This document shows positions 16,432-24,854 of a stretch of DNA of 64,000 nt, one piece after another (position 1 is the first letter of the stretch; each line of letters begins with the position of its first letter). The translations under genes were made by a program, and so were the position numbers. The stretch comes from Herpetosiphon sp042688385 (lineage in GTDB: Bacteria; Chloroflexota; Chloroflexia; Chloroflexales; Herpetosiphonaceae). The notes under the pieces were generated by a model. It had not been told where the DNA came from and searched no databases. It saw nothing but the letters and a program-made list of their open reading frames with translations. The DNA lies in assembly GCF_042688385.1 (NCBI RefSeq), contig NZ_JBHUPY010000026.1, positions 1 to 64,000 on the forward strand, written 5' to 3'.

Positions 16432-17221
16432 CGAAGCATGGCGTTTGGGGGTTGCTGGCCAGTGGGAGCGGCTTTTGCTCTATCCTGGCGGCTTGAGTGC
16501 GCTGCTTGCGGTTGGCTTGGGCTGGCTGGTTTGGTGTTGGCTGACTCCGCGCACCAATTCGGTTGGCGCTGCACACCCTTTTGCTTGGCTCTTGCTGCCA
16601 TTGCCCTTGTTGGCGCTGAGCCTGTGGCCATTTGCCGAATCAAGCGAATTGCGGGCGACGCTTGATCTGGTGAGTTATTGGTTGTTGCTTGATCTGCCGT
16701 TACTCTGGGCGATTGGCCAAGATTGGCGCAACGGTGCGCAGGCTGGCTTGCGCGCTGCCCGTTGGTTGGTTGGCCTGATTACTGGCTGGCCGCTGCTGGG
16801 CTTGGTTGGCTGGATCATCGTAAGTTTGCATGGCGGTTTATTGCCCAACGATCTTTTGATCTTGGGCGAGGGTTGGCTGGGCTGGTTGGCGCTAGCACTC
16901 TGGTTGGCTGGCTTGCTGCCCTATCTGCAACTTGGATCTTGGGAAACCGCGCCAACGCAAGGGGCTTTGGCTTGGGCCTTGGGTGCACGCCGATTGGGCC
17001 ATTTGACCTTGCCAGCTTGGTTAATTCAATCGCAATTAACTGGGGCTTGGCTTGGCTCGGCTTGGGGTTTTGGCGCTATTTTGCTCGCTTTATGGCTGCT
17101 GCTGCTTGGTTTGACCGCTTGGTTGCGCCGCTATCAACAAGCCAAACTTGGGGCATGGCTTTGGAGCGGGGCAATGCTTGGCTGCCTAGCTTTTGGCCTA
17201 AATAGCTGGTTTAATCGCTAA
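16424..17221 (+). CDS. multi-pass membrane protein, possible NuoH relative
   Basis: The protein has 265 residues and about 7-8 hydrophobic helices. A GTG 10 codons upstream is possible, but the ATG at 16424 overlaps the preceding stop in the coupled style of this operon. The segment LQLGSWETAPTQGALAWALG lies where NuoH has its AET-x-RxPFD loop, a weak resemblance. Otherwise it is not recognised. Its 3' end overlaps the convergent methyltransferase gene by 24 bp. Confidence 0.6.
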   Translation: MSSEAWRLGVAGQWERLLLYPGGLSALLAVGLGWLVWCWLTPRTNSVGAAHPFAWLLLPLPLLALSLWPFAESSELRATLDLVSYWLLLDLPLLWAIGQDWRNGAQAGLRAARWLVGLITGWPLLGLVGWIIVSLHGGLLPNDLLILGEGWLGWLALALWLAGLLPYLQLGSWETAPTQGALAWALGARRLGHLTLPAWLIQSQLTGAWLGSAWGFGAILLALWLLLLGLTAWLRRYQQAKLGAWLWSGAMLGCLAFGLNSWFNR

Positions 17222-17860
17222 GCCCCAATAAATCGGCGTTTGTTTGATTTGATAGTGCTGAATGCCTGTCTCGTGCAGCATTGCTTGAATTTCGCTGCCG
17301 CGCCATGCCCGCAACACTGATAGCGGGCCATCGTGCTTGCCAAGACTGGTCAATGGGCCTAATCCAGCGAGCCACGCCCCCCAATAACCCAACCAACTCC
17401 GTTTCAGATCGACAAGCACAATGCCGCGTCGCGCGACGCGCTGGGCCTCTTGCAATAGCTCAATTATTTCAGCGCTGGTGCAATGATGCAGCATTTGTGC
17501 ACAAAAAACGATGTCCATGCTGCGATCGGCAAAAGGCAAACTTTGGCCTGCGCCAACCACGGCCTGCTGATTGCTGCGCACAATGGTTTGGTTGAGATCA
17601 AGGCTGATTGGGTGGAGTGATTGTCCTTGTTGCTGGCTCGCTGTTTGGAGCCAGCGCCCAATTTGGCCGTTGCCAGCCCCAAGATCAAGTATTGTGTTTT
17701 GGGCTTGGAGTAATGGTTGCAGCAAGCGCCAACCCAAGCGATAGCCACCGCTCAAACGATAGAGCCACGCCATTTCGGCTAAATTGGCTGCCAACTCTGG
17801 ATGCTCAGTCAAATCGTCGAGCAATTCGGCAGATTGTGAACGTCGGGGAATCCAAGCCAT
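17198..17860 (-). CDS. class I SAM-dependent methyltransferase
   Basis: The protein has 220 residues. The SAM-binding motif I is ILDLGAGNGQIGRWL, with an acidic residue in LHPISLDL and motif IV-like MDIVFCAQMLHH. The family is UbiE-like (Methyltransf_11/25). The open frame starts with a TTG 8 codons earlier; the ATG at 17860 has AAGGA close upstream and is used. The acceptor substrate is unknown. It converges on the membrane operon with a 24-bp antisense overlap, which could allow mutual transcription interference. Confidence 0.85.
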   Translation of the reverse strand: MAWIPRRSQSAELLDDLTEHPELAANLAEMAWLYRLSGGYRLGWRLLQPLLQAQNTILDLGAGNGQIGRWLQTASQQQGQSLHPISLDLNQTIVRSNQQAVVGAGQSLPFADRSMDIVFCAQMLHHCTSAEIIELLQEAQRVARRGIVLVDLKRSWLGYWGAWLAGLGPLTSLGKHDGPLSVLRAWRGSEIQAMLHETGIQHYQIKQTPIYWGLAIKPAI

Positions 17861-17902
17861 CGTTGTTTCCTTGAGTGCTACCAATTAACCACTGACCCTC
17901 GG

Positions 17903-17908
17903 TATAAT
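17903..17908 (+). promoter_or_regulatory. -10 element of the GT39 gene
   Basis: TATAAT lies inside GGTATAATACC, 47-52 nt before the chosen ATG. No clear -35 hexamer is seen at 17 bp. Confidence 0.5.
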
Positions 17909-17954
17909 ACCGCGTGATGCATCACTCTGATGCATGTGTATTGATGGAATGATT

Positions 17955-20027
17955 ATGCGTTTGCGGCGTTCTTGGCTCACTGTTGCGATTCTTTTTGGCC
18001 TGATGGGCTTAGGGTTGGGGCTGCGGCTCGCCGCTTGGCATTGGCATGAATTTCGGCCACTTGGCGGCGATGAACGCGAATATTTGGATTTGGCGATTGC
18101 TTTGGCCCAAGGCAAGCCCTATTACGATTTGCAATTTATGCGCCCGCCATTGTTTCCTTTGGGTTTGGCGGCTGCGGTTTGGCTCGTCGATGGCGATTTG
18201 CAGGGCTTGCGGCTGATTAATGCGCTGATTAGCACCGCCACAATTTCTTTGGTTTGGTGGTGGACGCGGCTGTTGTTGCGGCGCAACGATCTGGGCTTGA
18301 TTGCTGCTGGCTTGACAGCTTGCTCGTTTACCTTGGCCTTGAACGCGACCGAATTGCTCAGCGAAACGGTGACCCTCGCTGGCTTAATGCTGGTGTTTGG
18401 GTTAATTACTTTGAGTTTGCGTCGCCCGCAACTGCGTTGGGCGATTGCCGCTGGCGTAGCGATTGCAGTCGTCAGCTTAATTCGCTCGGTAGCGTTACCT
18501 TTGCTTCCATTAGGTTTATTGCTGCTCTGGCGCAGCGATAACCCACAGCGCTGGCGACAGATGCTTGGTTTGCTGGCAGCAACCGTATTGACCATCGCGC
18601 CATGGACAATTCGCAATGCGCTGAGTTATGGCGGCCTCATTTTGATCGATACAACTGGCCAAGAAAATCTCTGGCTGGATAACGATCCACGTGGCCGTGA
18701 TCTGGTTAAAGCCGAATTGTATGCGTTGGGCGATGCCCGCATCGAACGCAGCCAATTGGCCTCGCAGCAAGGCATTGCGGCAATTACTGAGCATCCTGCT
18801 TGGTTTTTGGCTAAGTTTGGCCGTGAGTTTTGGCATAGTTGGGGCTTGGAGCATAGCGACGATTTGCTGGCGCGGCGCGCGATTTGGCAACCAGCCAGCG
18901 AAGTTTGGTTGCGCTTGATTTTTGGCGATGGCTGGTGGTTGTTGCTGATTGGCTTGGGTTTGGCTGGTTTATGGTCGTTGCCCTGTGAGCGATGGCTGAA
19001 ATTGCTGCTGCTGGTGTGGGTTGGCTACACCGTGTTTACTTCATGTTTATTTCATGTTGAATATCGTTATCGTTTGCCTTTGCTGCCCGTGCTCTTGCCC
19101 GCAGCGGCGTGGCAACTGCGCCAATTGCGTTGGGCTTGGCCGCAGCCGCGCCAGTGGTTGGCGTTGGCAACGGGCGCAAGCGTATTGGCCTTGAGCTTGA
19201 GCTATGCCAATTATCCCCAAGAAGCTTGGCGTTTAGGCCAAAAACATTGGTATTTGTGGCGGGCCGAGCGTTATTTAGCCGCTGCCAACGGCTTGCCAGC
19301 AACTATGAACCAACAAGCAAGCTCGGGCGTGGCAGTATTCGAGGCGCAAGCAGCGGCCAGCAACGCCTTGCGCTTTGACCCGGATTCGGCCTTAGCGCGA
19401 GTCTTGTTGGCGCGCATCGCCTTTATCAGCGATCAGCCCGCTACTGGTGAGCAACAATTGCGCGCGGCAATTGCTGTGTTGCCAGCCCATGCTTATGCCC
19501 ATTTATTGCTGGGCGATTATTTGCGCCAGCAAGGCAATTTGAGCGCAGCCCGCAGCGAATTGGCCTATGAAACCAGTTCGACCGAAGATTTGCAAGCGTG
19601 GTCACGCCAACGCATGCAGTTTCTGCCCATCACCAACACCCTCGATTTGGGTTCTGGCCTCGATTTGGGCTTGATTGCCGATTGGTATGCTGCCGAAGAT
19701 GGCAGCCGTTGGTTTGGCGAGCAGGCCACAGTTTGGCTGCACGCCCCAGCTGATGCCACAATGCTCCGCTTGCGCATTGCCAGCCAACGCCCAGTTAGCC
19801 TTGCTGCTCCCACATTAAGTTTATGGGCGAATGGACAATTAATCGCCGAAATCGCGATCGATTCCAGCTGGACGGTTCATGAAATTGCTTTGCCAAATAG
19901 TTTGCGCAACATACCATTGGAGCTAGAATTGCGCAGCGGTAGCACCTTCGTGCCGCACGATCTGGAGCCGACCAATCCCGATGGGCGCGATTTGGGCTTG
20001 CGAGTCGATTGGATTCGGGTGGAATAG
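17955..20027 (+). CDS. GT39/ArnT-like membrane glycosyltransferase with TPR tail
   Basis: The protein has 690 residues. The first 420 or so hold about 11-12 membrane helices. The catalytic acidic loop GGDEREY follows helix 1, and RPPLFPLG matches the PMT/ArnT (GT39/GT83) fold that uses polyprenyl-phosphate sugars. Residues 450-540 include TPR-like helices (ATGEQQLRAAIAVLPAHAYA, LGDYLRQQGNLSAA), and the last 140 residues form a beta-rich domain. Three in-frame ATGs occur; 17955 (MRLRRSWLTVAIL) gives a normal membrane start, but 17934 and 17949 cannot be excluded. Likely role: glycosylating exported proteins or lipids, perhaps the Thr-rich surface proteins nearby (inference). Confidence 0.82.
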   Translation: MRLRRSWLTVAILFGLMGLGLGLRLAAWHWHEFRPLGGDEREYLDLAIALAQGKPYYDLQFMRPPLFPLGLAAAVWLVDGDLQGLRLINALISTATISLVWWWTRLLLRRNDLGLIAAGLTACSFTLALNATELLSETVTLAGLMLVFGLITLSLRRPQLRWAIAAGVAIAVVSLIRSVALPLLPLGLLLLWRSDNPQRWRQMLGLLAATVLTIAPWTIRNALSYGGLILIDTTGQENLWLDNDPRGRDLVKAELYALGDARIERSQLASQQGIAAITEHPAWFLAKFGREFWHSWGLEHSDDLLARRAIWQPASEVWLRLIFGDGWWLLLIGLGLAGLWSLPCERWLKLLLLVWVGYTVFTSCLFHVEYRYRLPLLPVLLPAAAWQLRQLRWAWPQPRQWLALATGASVLALSLSYANYPQEAWRLGQKHWYLWRAERYLAAANGLPATMNQQASSGVAVFEAQAAASNALRFDPDSALARVLLARIAFISDQPATGEQQLRAAIAVLPAHAYAHLLLGDYLRQQGNLSAARSELAYETSSTEDLQAWSRQRMQFLPITNTLDLGSGLDLGLIADWYAAEDGSRWFGEQATVWLHAPADATMLRLRIASQRPVSLAAPTLSLWANGQLIAEIAIDSSWTVHEIALPNSLRNIPLELELRSGSTFVPHDLEPTNPDGRDLGLRVDWIRVE

Positions 20028-20067
20028 GCTTTTGAATTGGCCAAGATTCTGCTATAGTCGGAGTCTA

Positions 20068-20201
20068 TTCCCTCACCCCCTAGCCTCCTCTCCCGCAAGC
20101 GAGGCGAGGGGAGGCAGCCATTGTTTACCAAGAATTGCGCAGAAGCATGGGGTTAAAGCCCCTCGCCCGCGTCGAGTGGGAGAGGGGTTGGGGTGAGGGA
20201 A
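20068..20201. repeat. 130-bp interspersed palindromic element, copy 3
   Basis: The ends are TTCCCTCACCCCC and GGGGTTGGGGTGAGGGAA. It fills most of the gap between the GT39 gene and the gamma-glutamyltransferase gene, both plus strand. The right end creates a spurious upstream start for the next gene. Confidence 0.85.
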
Positions 20202-20234
20202 CGTACCGATTTAGTAGCTGAGGGCAACATCCCA

Positions 20235-21839
20235 ATGAAGTTGATTGATTTACCCTATAGCTCACGGCGCTTGCCAGCGATTGCGCGGCGCTCGATGGTG
20301 GCGACCAGTCAACCACAGGCGGTTTTGGCAGGCTTATCGATGCTGGAACGGGGTGGCAACGCAGTTGATGCAGCAATTGCTGCCGCCGCAATGCTCACCG
20401 TCGTCGAACCAACCTCGAACGGGATTGGGAGCGATGCCTTTGCCTTGGTGTGGGATGGTCGCAGCTTGCATGGGCTGAATGGTTCTGGGCGTGCGCCGCA
20501 ATCTATCAGCCTTGAAACAATGCTCCAAGCTGGCCATGAAACAATGCCAGCCTATGGATGGCCCAGCGTTACTGTGCCCGGTGCGCCGCGAGCATGGCGC
20601 GACCTGCATCAACGTTTTGGCCGCTTGGATTTTGAGGAAGTATTGATGCCAGCGATTAGCGCTGCTGAAGATGGTTTTGCGGTTACGCCGATCGTTGCGC
20701 ACTATTGGAATCTTGCTTTGCGCCGCTACGAAGCCATGACCGACCCAGCGACCAGTGCTTGGCTCAACACCTTCTCGTATCGGGGGCGTGCGCCGAGCAC
20801 TGGCGATATGTGGCGTTCGCGCCGTCAAGCCCGCACGTTGCGCCGCATCGCCCAAACCGGAGCCGATGATTTTTATCAAGGCGAATTGGCAACACAGATT
20901 GTGGAGTGGGCACAGAAAACAGGCGGTTTTATCAGCGCCGCCGATTTAGCCCAACACACTAGCACATGGGTCGAACCAATTAGCACCAGCTATCGCGGCT
21001 ACCAAGTCTGGGAGATTCCGCCGAATGGTCAAGGTTTGGCGGCACTGATGGCCTTGAATATTTTGGAAGGCTTTGATCTGAGCCATAATGCCCGCGACAC
21101 GATTCAATCGTATCATTTGCAAATCGAGGCCATGAAATTAGCTTTTGCTGATGCCCACCGCTATATTGCCGACCCAGAGCATGTTGAGGTACCAACCAAA
21201 GCCTTGCTTTCCAAACGCTACGCCGCCAGTCGCCGCAGCCTGATTGGCGATTATGCGCTCGAGCCGCAGCATGGTGAATTGCCAAAAGGTGGCACGGTCT
21301 ATCTGTGTGCGGTCGATGGCGATGGCATGATGGTCAGCTTTATTCAATCCAACTACATGGGCTTTGGCTCTGGCGTGGTTGTGCCCGAAACCGGAATTGC
21401 CTTGCAAAATCGGGGTGCTAATTTCTCGCTTGATCCCCAGCATCCCAATGTTTTAGCGCCGAATAAACGTCCATTCCACACGATTATTCCCTCGTTTTTG
21501 ACCCGTGATGGCGAGGCGGTTGGGCCATTTGGCGTGATGGGCGGCGCGATGCAACCCCAAGGCCATGCCCAAATGATTCTCAATCGGGTTGATTGGCAGC
21601 TTAACCCGCAAGCAAGCCTTGATGCTCCGCGCTGGCAAGTTGGCGCTGGGCGCAAAGTATTTCTTGAATATGGCGTGCCTCAGTTTATTGCTGAAGGCCT
21701 GCGCGCAATGGGCCACGAGGTCGAAATTCATGCCGAAGGCGGCATGTTTGGGCGTGGCCAAATTATCTGGCGCTTACCAAATGGCTCATTAATGGGCGGC
21801 AGCGATATGCGCGCCGATGGCTGTGCCTTGGGTTTCTAA
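20235..21839 (+). CDS. gamma-glutamyltransferase family protein (no signal peptide)
   Basis: The protein has 534 residues and belongs to the Ntn-hydrolase GGT family, which self-cleaves and then hydrolyses or transfers gamma-glutamyl groups. Conserved segments are SQPQAVLAGLSMLERGGNAVDAAIA, NGIGSDAF, the processing site GGTVYLCAVD with putative nucleophile Thr354, and GGAMQPQGHAQ. The usual TTHxSVVD has become TVYLCAVD, so the residue after the nucleophile and the His differ. No signal peptide is present, unlike typical periplasmic GGT. A GTG 14 codons upstream lies in the interspersed repeat and is rejected as start. A strong terminator follows. Confidence 0.87.
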   Translation: MKLIDLPYSSRRLPAIARRSMVATSQPQAVLAGLSMLERGGNAVDAAIAAAAMLTVVEPTSNGIGSDAFALVWDGRSLHGLNGSGRAPQSISLETMLQAGHETMPAYGWPSVTVPGAPRAWRDLHQRFGRLDFEEVLMPAISAAEDGFAVTPIVAHYWNLALRRYEAMTDPATSAWLNTFSYRGRAPSTGDMWRSRRQARTLRRIAQTGADDFYQGELATQIVEWAQKTGGFISAADLAQHTSTWVEPISTSYRGYQVWEIPPNGQGLAALMALNILEGFDLSHNARDTIQSYHLQIEAMKLAFADAHRYIADPEHVEVPTKALLSKRYAASRRSLIGDYALEPQHGELPKGGTVYLCAVDGDGMMVSFIQSNYMGFGSGVVVPETGIALQNRGANFSLDPQHPNVLAPNKRPFHTIIPSFLTRDGEAVGPFGVMGGAMQPQGHAQMILNRVDWQLNPQASLDAPRWQVGAGRKVFLEYGVPQFIAEGLRAMGHEVEIHAEGGMFGRGQIIWRLPNGSLMGGSDMRADGCALGF

Positions 21840-21863
21840 CGCCGAATATTCGATCTGCTTTGT

Positions 21864-21896
21864 AAACAGCTATAGCCTGGCTATAGCTGTTTTTTT
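21864..21896 (+). terminator. Rho-independent terminator after the GGT gene
   Basis: Perfect inverted repeat 21864-21877 / 21879-21892 (AAACAGCTATAGCC and its complement), followed by a run of T's to 21896. Confidence 0.9.
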
Positions 21897-22082
21897 GCCT
21901 TCTTAATGGCCTGAAATGATAATTTTCACTCATTGTTACTGCCAAAAACATCACTCCAATTGCACGGAGAACTAGGTCATGGATAGGACTAAATAGCATT
22001 GACGGGGAGCTAGCCTGCGTGGCAAGATCGTTAGTGATCCTTCCGTTCTCGCCACATCTGTTTCTTGCTGAGGAGTATTGGT

Positions 22083-23990
22083 ATGCAATTGCGCTCGTTG
22101 CGGTCGTTATTGACTGTGGATCGTGCCCGAATTGGCTCGTTGTTAAGTGTTTTCTTGGTTGGCTTGATGGCATGGATGCTGCCGCAAGCAGGCGCACGCC
22201 CAACCTTCGCCGCCTCAAACGGCGTGGTCATTAGCCAGGTTTATGGCGCGGGTGGTAATAGTGGTGCCACTTATACCCATGATTTTGTTGAGTTATTCAA
22301 TCGAGGTTCAGCAGCTGTTTCCTTGAATGGCTGGTCGATTCAGTACGCAGGAGCTACAGGGACAGGGAATTTCAGTGGCAGTGTTACCACATTACCAAAT
22401 TTTTCACTTCAGCCTGGTCAATACTATCTTGTACGTATGGCTGGCGGAACAACTGGTGCTGCATTGCCAACCCCTGATGCTACTGGGAATGCTACAATGT
22501 CTGGTACTGGTGGGAAAGTTATTGTTGCCAATACCACAGCTGGTTTAGCTTGTAATGGTGGTTCTACATCTTGTGATGCTGCCCAACAAGCACAAATTGT
22601 CGATTTAGTTGGCTATGGCGGAGCGAATTACTTTGAGGGTAGTGGGCCAACACCTGCCCCCAGCAATACCACCAGCGTCATTCGCACAAATCCATGTGTT
22701 GATGCAGATAATAATGCTAGCGAATTTACCGCAGTTGCGCCAAACCCACGCAACAGCGCCAGCACAACTCTGACGTGTTCAGCAGCAACCAACACGCCAA
22801 CCAACACGCCAACGAATACCGCAACGAACACGCCAACCAATACCGCGACGAATACGCCAACCAATACTGCGACAGCGACAGAAACTCCGGCTCCAACCAG
22901 TACCCCAGTGCTTGGCGGCGATAACAATATTTTGTGGGATTATCTCTATCACAGTGCAACAAGCGCAAATCCCCAAACCGAGCTTGTGCCCGGCGAAAGC
23001 TATAGCTTCTTGCATAGCGCTGCTGGCACAATCAACGAAACAACTGCGGTAACGATTTCTGCATTAACCGATGCGCTGGATGTGCAAAACGCCAGCCTGC
23101 GCTACTGGGATGGCGCTACTTCAACCACCATTCCGATGACCCGCAGCAAATCGTTGACTGCAAGTTTTCGCAACCAAGCAAGCCATAGCTACGACTTATG
23201 GCAGGCCAGCATTCCAGCCCAAGCAGTGGGCACAACCGTTTTCTATCGGGTGATTGTGCAAGATGGCGGCTCAACGGCCTATATGAAGCAAACAAATGGC
23301 CAATATGTGAACCCACTTGGCCAGCACGTTCGTGGCTTTAACGATGATCCCGAGGATTATAGCTACACGGTTGTAGCCTCAAATCCAACTGCAACCCCGA
23401 CAAGTACCGCGACCGAAACGCCAACCAATACCGCAACCATCGCGCCAACGGCGACCGATGAACCAACGGCGACGGCAACCGTCGCGCCAACGGCAACCGA
23501 TGAACCAACTACGACTGCAACCATCGCACCAACGGCGACCGACGAACCAACTGCGACGGCAACCGTCGCGCCAACGGCGACCGATGAACCAACTACCACC
23601 GCAACCCTTGCACCAACGGCAACCGATGAACCAACTACCACCGCAACCGTTGCACCAACGGCCACCGATGAACCAACTACCACCGCAACCGTTGCACCAA
23701 CGGCCACCGATGAACCAACAACTACCGCGACCCAGACGGCAACGCCAACAATCACGGTGACGGTAACGGTGACACCTGGTTCGCCAACCGCCACCGCGAC
23801 CCAAACAGCCACGCCGACCATTACGGTGACGGTAACGGTGACACCTGGTTCGCCAACGCCAACCAATACCCCAACCAGCACGGCGACCCAAACACCAACC
23901 CACACGCCAACCGCGACCTTGGTTCCAACGGCAACCAATACCGCGATTCCAACCCAATACAAAGTCTATTTGCCTTGGACTGGCAAATAA
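22083..23990 (+). CDS. secreted lamin-tail-domain protein with Thr/Pro repeats
   Basis: The protein has 635 residues. A signal peptide ends near residue 43 (ARPTFAAS). Residues 45-220 are a lamin-tail domain (GVVISQVYGAGGNSG, HDFVELFNRG, LNGWSIQY). A first Pro/Thr linker follows, then a beta domain (about 280-430), a long second linker of seven TATxAPTATDEPTT units and two TATQTATPTITV units, and a final tag YKVYLPWTGK. GAGGAG lies before the ATG at 22083; a slightly longer frame begins at 22065. The ending is shared with two other large proteins in this window, suggesting common export or anchoring. The linker is likely O-glycosylated (inference). Confidence 0.87.
   Translation: MQLRSLRSLLTVDRARIGSLLSVFLVGLMAWMLPQAGARPTFAASNGVVISQVYGAGGNSGATYTHDFVELFNRGSAAVSLNGWSIQYAGATGTGNFSGSVTTLPNFSLQPGQYYLVRMAGGTTGAALPTPDATGNATMSGTGGKVIVANTTAGLACNGGSTSCDAAQQAQIVDLVGYGGANYFEGSGPTPAPSNTTSVIRTNPCVDADNNASEFTAVAPNPRNSASTTLTCSAATNTPTNTPTNTATNTPTNTATNTPTNTATATETPAPTSTPVLGGDNNILWDYLYHSATSANPQTELVPGESYSFLHSAAGTINETTAVTISALTDALDVQNASLRYWDGATSTTIPMTRSKSLTASFRNQASHSYDLWQASIPAQAVGTTVFYRVIVQDGGSTAYMKQTNGQYVNPLGQHVRGFNDDPEDYSYTVVASNPTATPTSTATETPTNTATIAPTATDEPTATATVAPTATDEPTTTATIAPTATDEPTATATVAPTATDEPTTTATLAPTATDEPTTTATVAPTATDEPTTTATVAPTATDEPTTTATQTATPTITVTVTVTPGSPTATATQTATPTITVTVTVTPGSPTPTNTPTSTATQTPTHTPTATLVPTATNTAIPTQYKVYLPWTGK
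23430..23855 (+). repeat. in-frame tandem repeats, 42 bp x7 then 63 bp x2
   Basis: Seven consecutive 42-bp units (23430-23723) encode TATxAPTATDEPT(T/A). Two 63-bp units follow (23724-23786 and 23793-23855), encoding TATQTATPTITVTVTVTPGSP-like sequence in shorter pieces. DNA-level identity is high enough for slippage or recombination to change copy number. Confidence 0.85.
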
Positions 23991-24019
23991 CGCTCGGTTC
24001 ATCAACGGGGTTCCCAAAT

Positions 24020-24054
24020 GCGAGCAAGCGGCAATCAAAGCGCCGCTTGCTCGC
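24020..24054. terminator. 13-bp perfect hairpin between convergent genes
   Basis: GCGAGCAAGCGGC (24020-24032) pairs perfectly with 24042-24054. No U-tract follows on either strand, but the position 30 nt after the lamin-tail gene and upstream of the convergent receiver gene's end suits a terminator. Confidence 0.55.
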
Positions 24055-24217
24055 TAAAGTGGGAGCTAGCAAAAAAAAATTATGCATGTGAAACTAGAAG
24101 AGCGAAGCAAAAACGAGGCTAGAACGGTGTATAATCTGCGGTACACAAAGCGAGCATTGGCTCGGCACTAATTTTTTTGCTGCCTATTTGGTATACGTTG
24201 CGTTGATCGATAGCGCT

Positions 24218-24613
24218 TTATCCACCAAGCTTGATCTCAAAGGCAAGCTTATGCCGTTCGGCTACAAGCTGAATCGTTGAGAGCAAATAGGCAAAATCAA
24301 TCGGTTTTTCAACATAACCATCGCAGCCAACCGCCAAGCAGCGTTGCCGATCGCCAGCTAAGTTGTAGGCAGTAATTGCAATAACTGGAATCGCGCGGGT
24401 TTGGGGTGAGGCTTTGAGTTGGGCGGTTGCACCCCATCCATGCAGTTCGGGCATCGACATATCCATCAAAATCAAATCAGGCTTTAATTGCAAAGCCAAC
24501 ATCAATCCTTCAATGCCCGTTTTCGCGGTGCTAATCTTAAAACCCCGTCGTTGCAAGCGGGTTGTGAGGATGGTGCGGTTGTCTTGGTCGTCATCGACAA
24601 TTAAAATGTGCAT
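24218..24613 (-). CDS. stand-alone response-regulator receiver
   Basis: The protein (131 residues) is a CheY-like receiver with no output domain. The acidic pocket is VDDDQDN, the phosphorylation Asp is in LILMDMSMPEL, and the Lys switch is in VEKPIDF. AGGAG precedes the ATG. No kinase is adjacent; the CHASE4/STAS sensor gene is divergent upstream. It probably signals through a partner protein. Confidence 0.88.
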   Translation of the reverse strand: MHILIVDDDQDNRTILTTRLQRRGFKISTAKTGIEGLMLALQLKPDLILMDMSMPELHGWGATAQLKASPQTRAIPVIAITAYNLAGDRQRCLAVGCDGYVEKPIDFAYLLSTIQLVAERHKLAFEIKLGG

Positions 24614-24854
24614 AGCTTGCTCCTACCATCAATCAAGCGCATTCAAGAAACGCGCTCCAGTGATTGATACTCTGATCTTGTTGTATACCATAAAGTCCTA
24701 GCTGTAAATAGTTACTTTCGGGTGATATTGCTCACCACAACGGTGGCTTTAAGCAGTTGGATAGTTGGTTTGATCAAGCTTAATCGCTTGTGTAGCGCAG
24801 CTTTTTCATTTCAGGTTGCAGCATAACCAATGCTACTATTAAGGACATTCAACG

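Noticed and set aside
20193..20234. Upstream GTG start of the GGT gene
   Set aside because: It lies in the right end of interspersed element copy 3 and adds residues unlike the family.
21900..22082. c-di-GMP (GEMM) riboswitch before the lamin-tail gene
   Set aside because: The conserved GEMM core sequences are not present; only short GC-rich patches are.
23363..23962. Long minus-strand ORFs with VGSSVAVGATVAV-type repeats opposite the Thr/Pro linker
   Set aside because: They are mirror frames of the tandem-repeat coding DNA, have no ribosome site and no independent composition.
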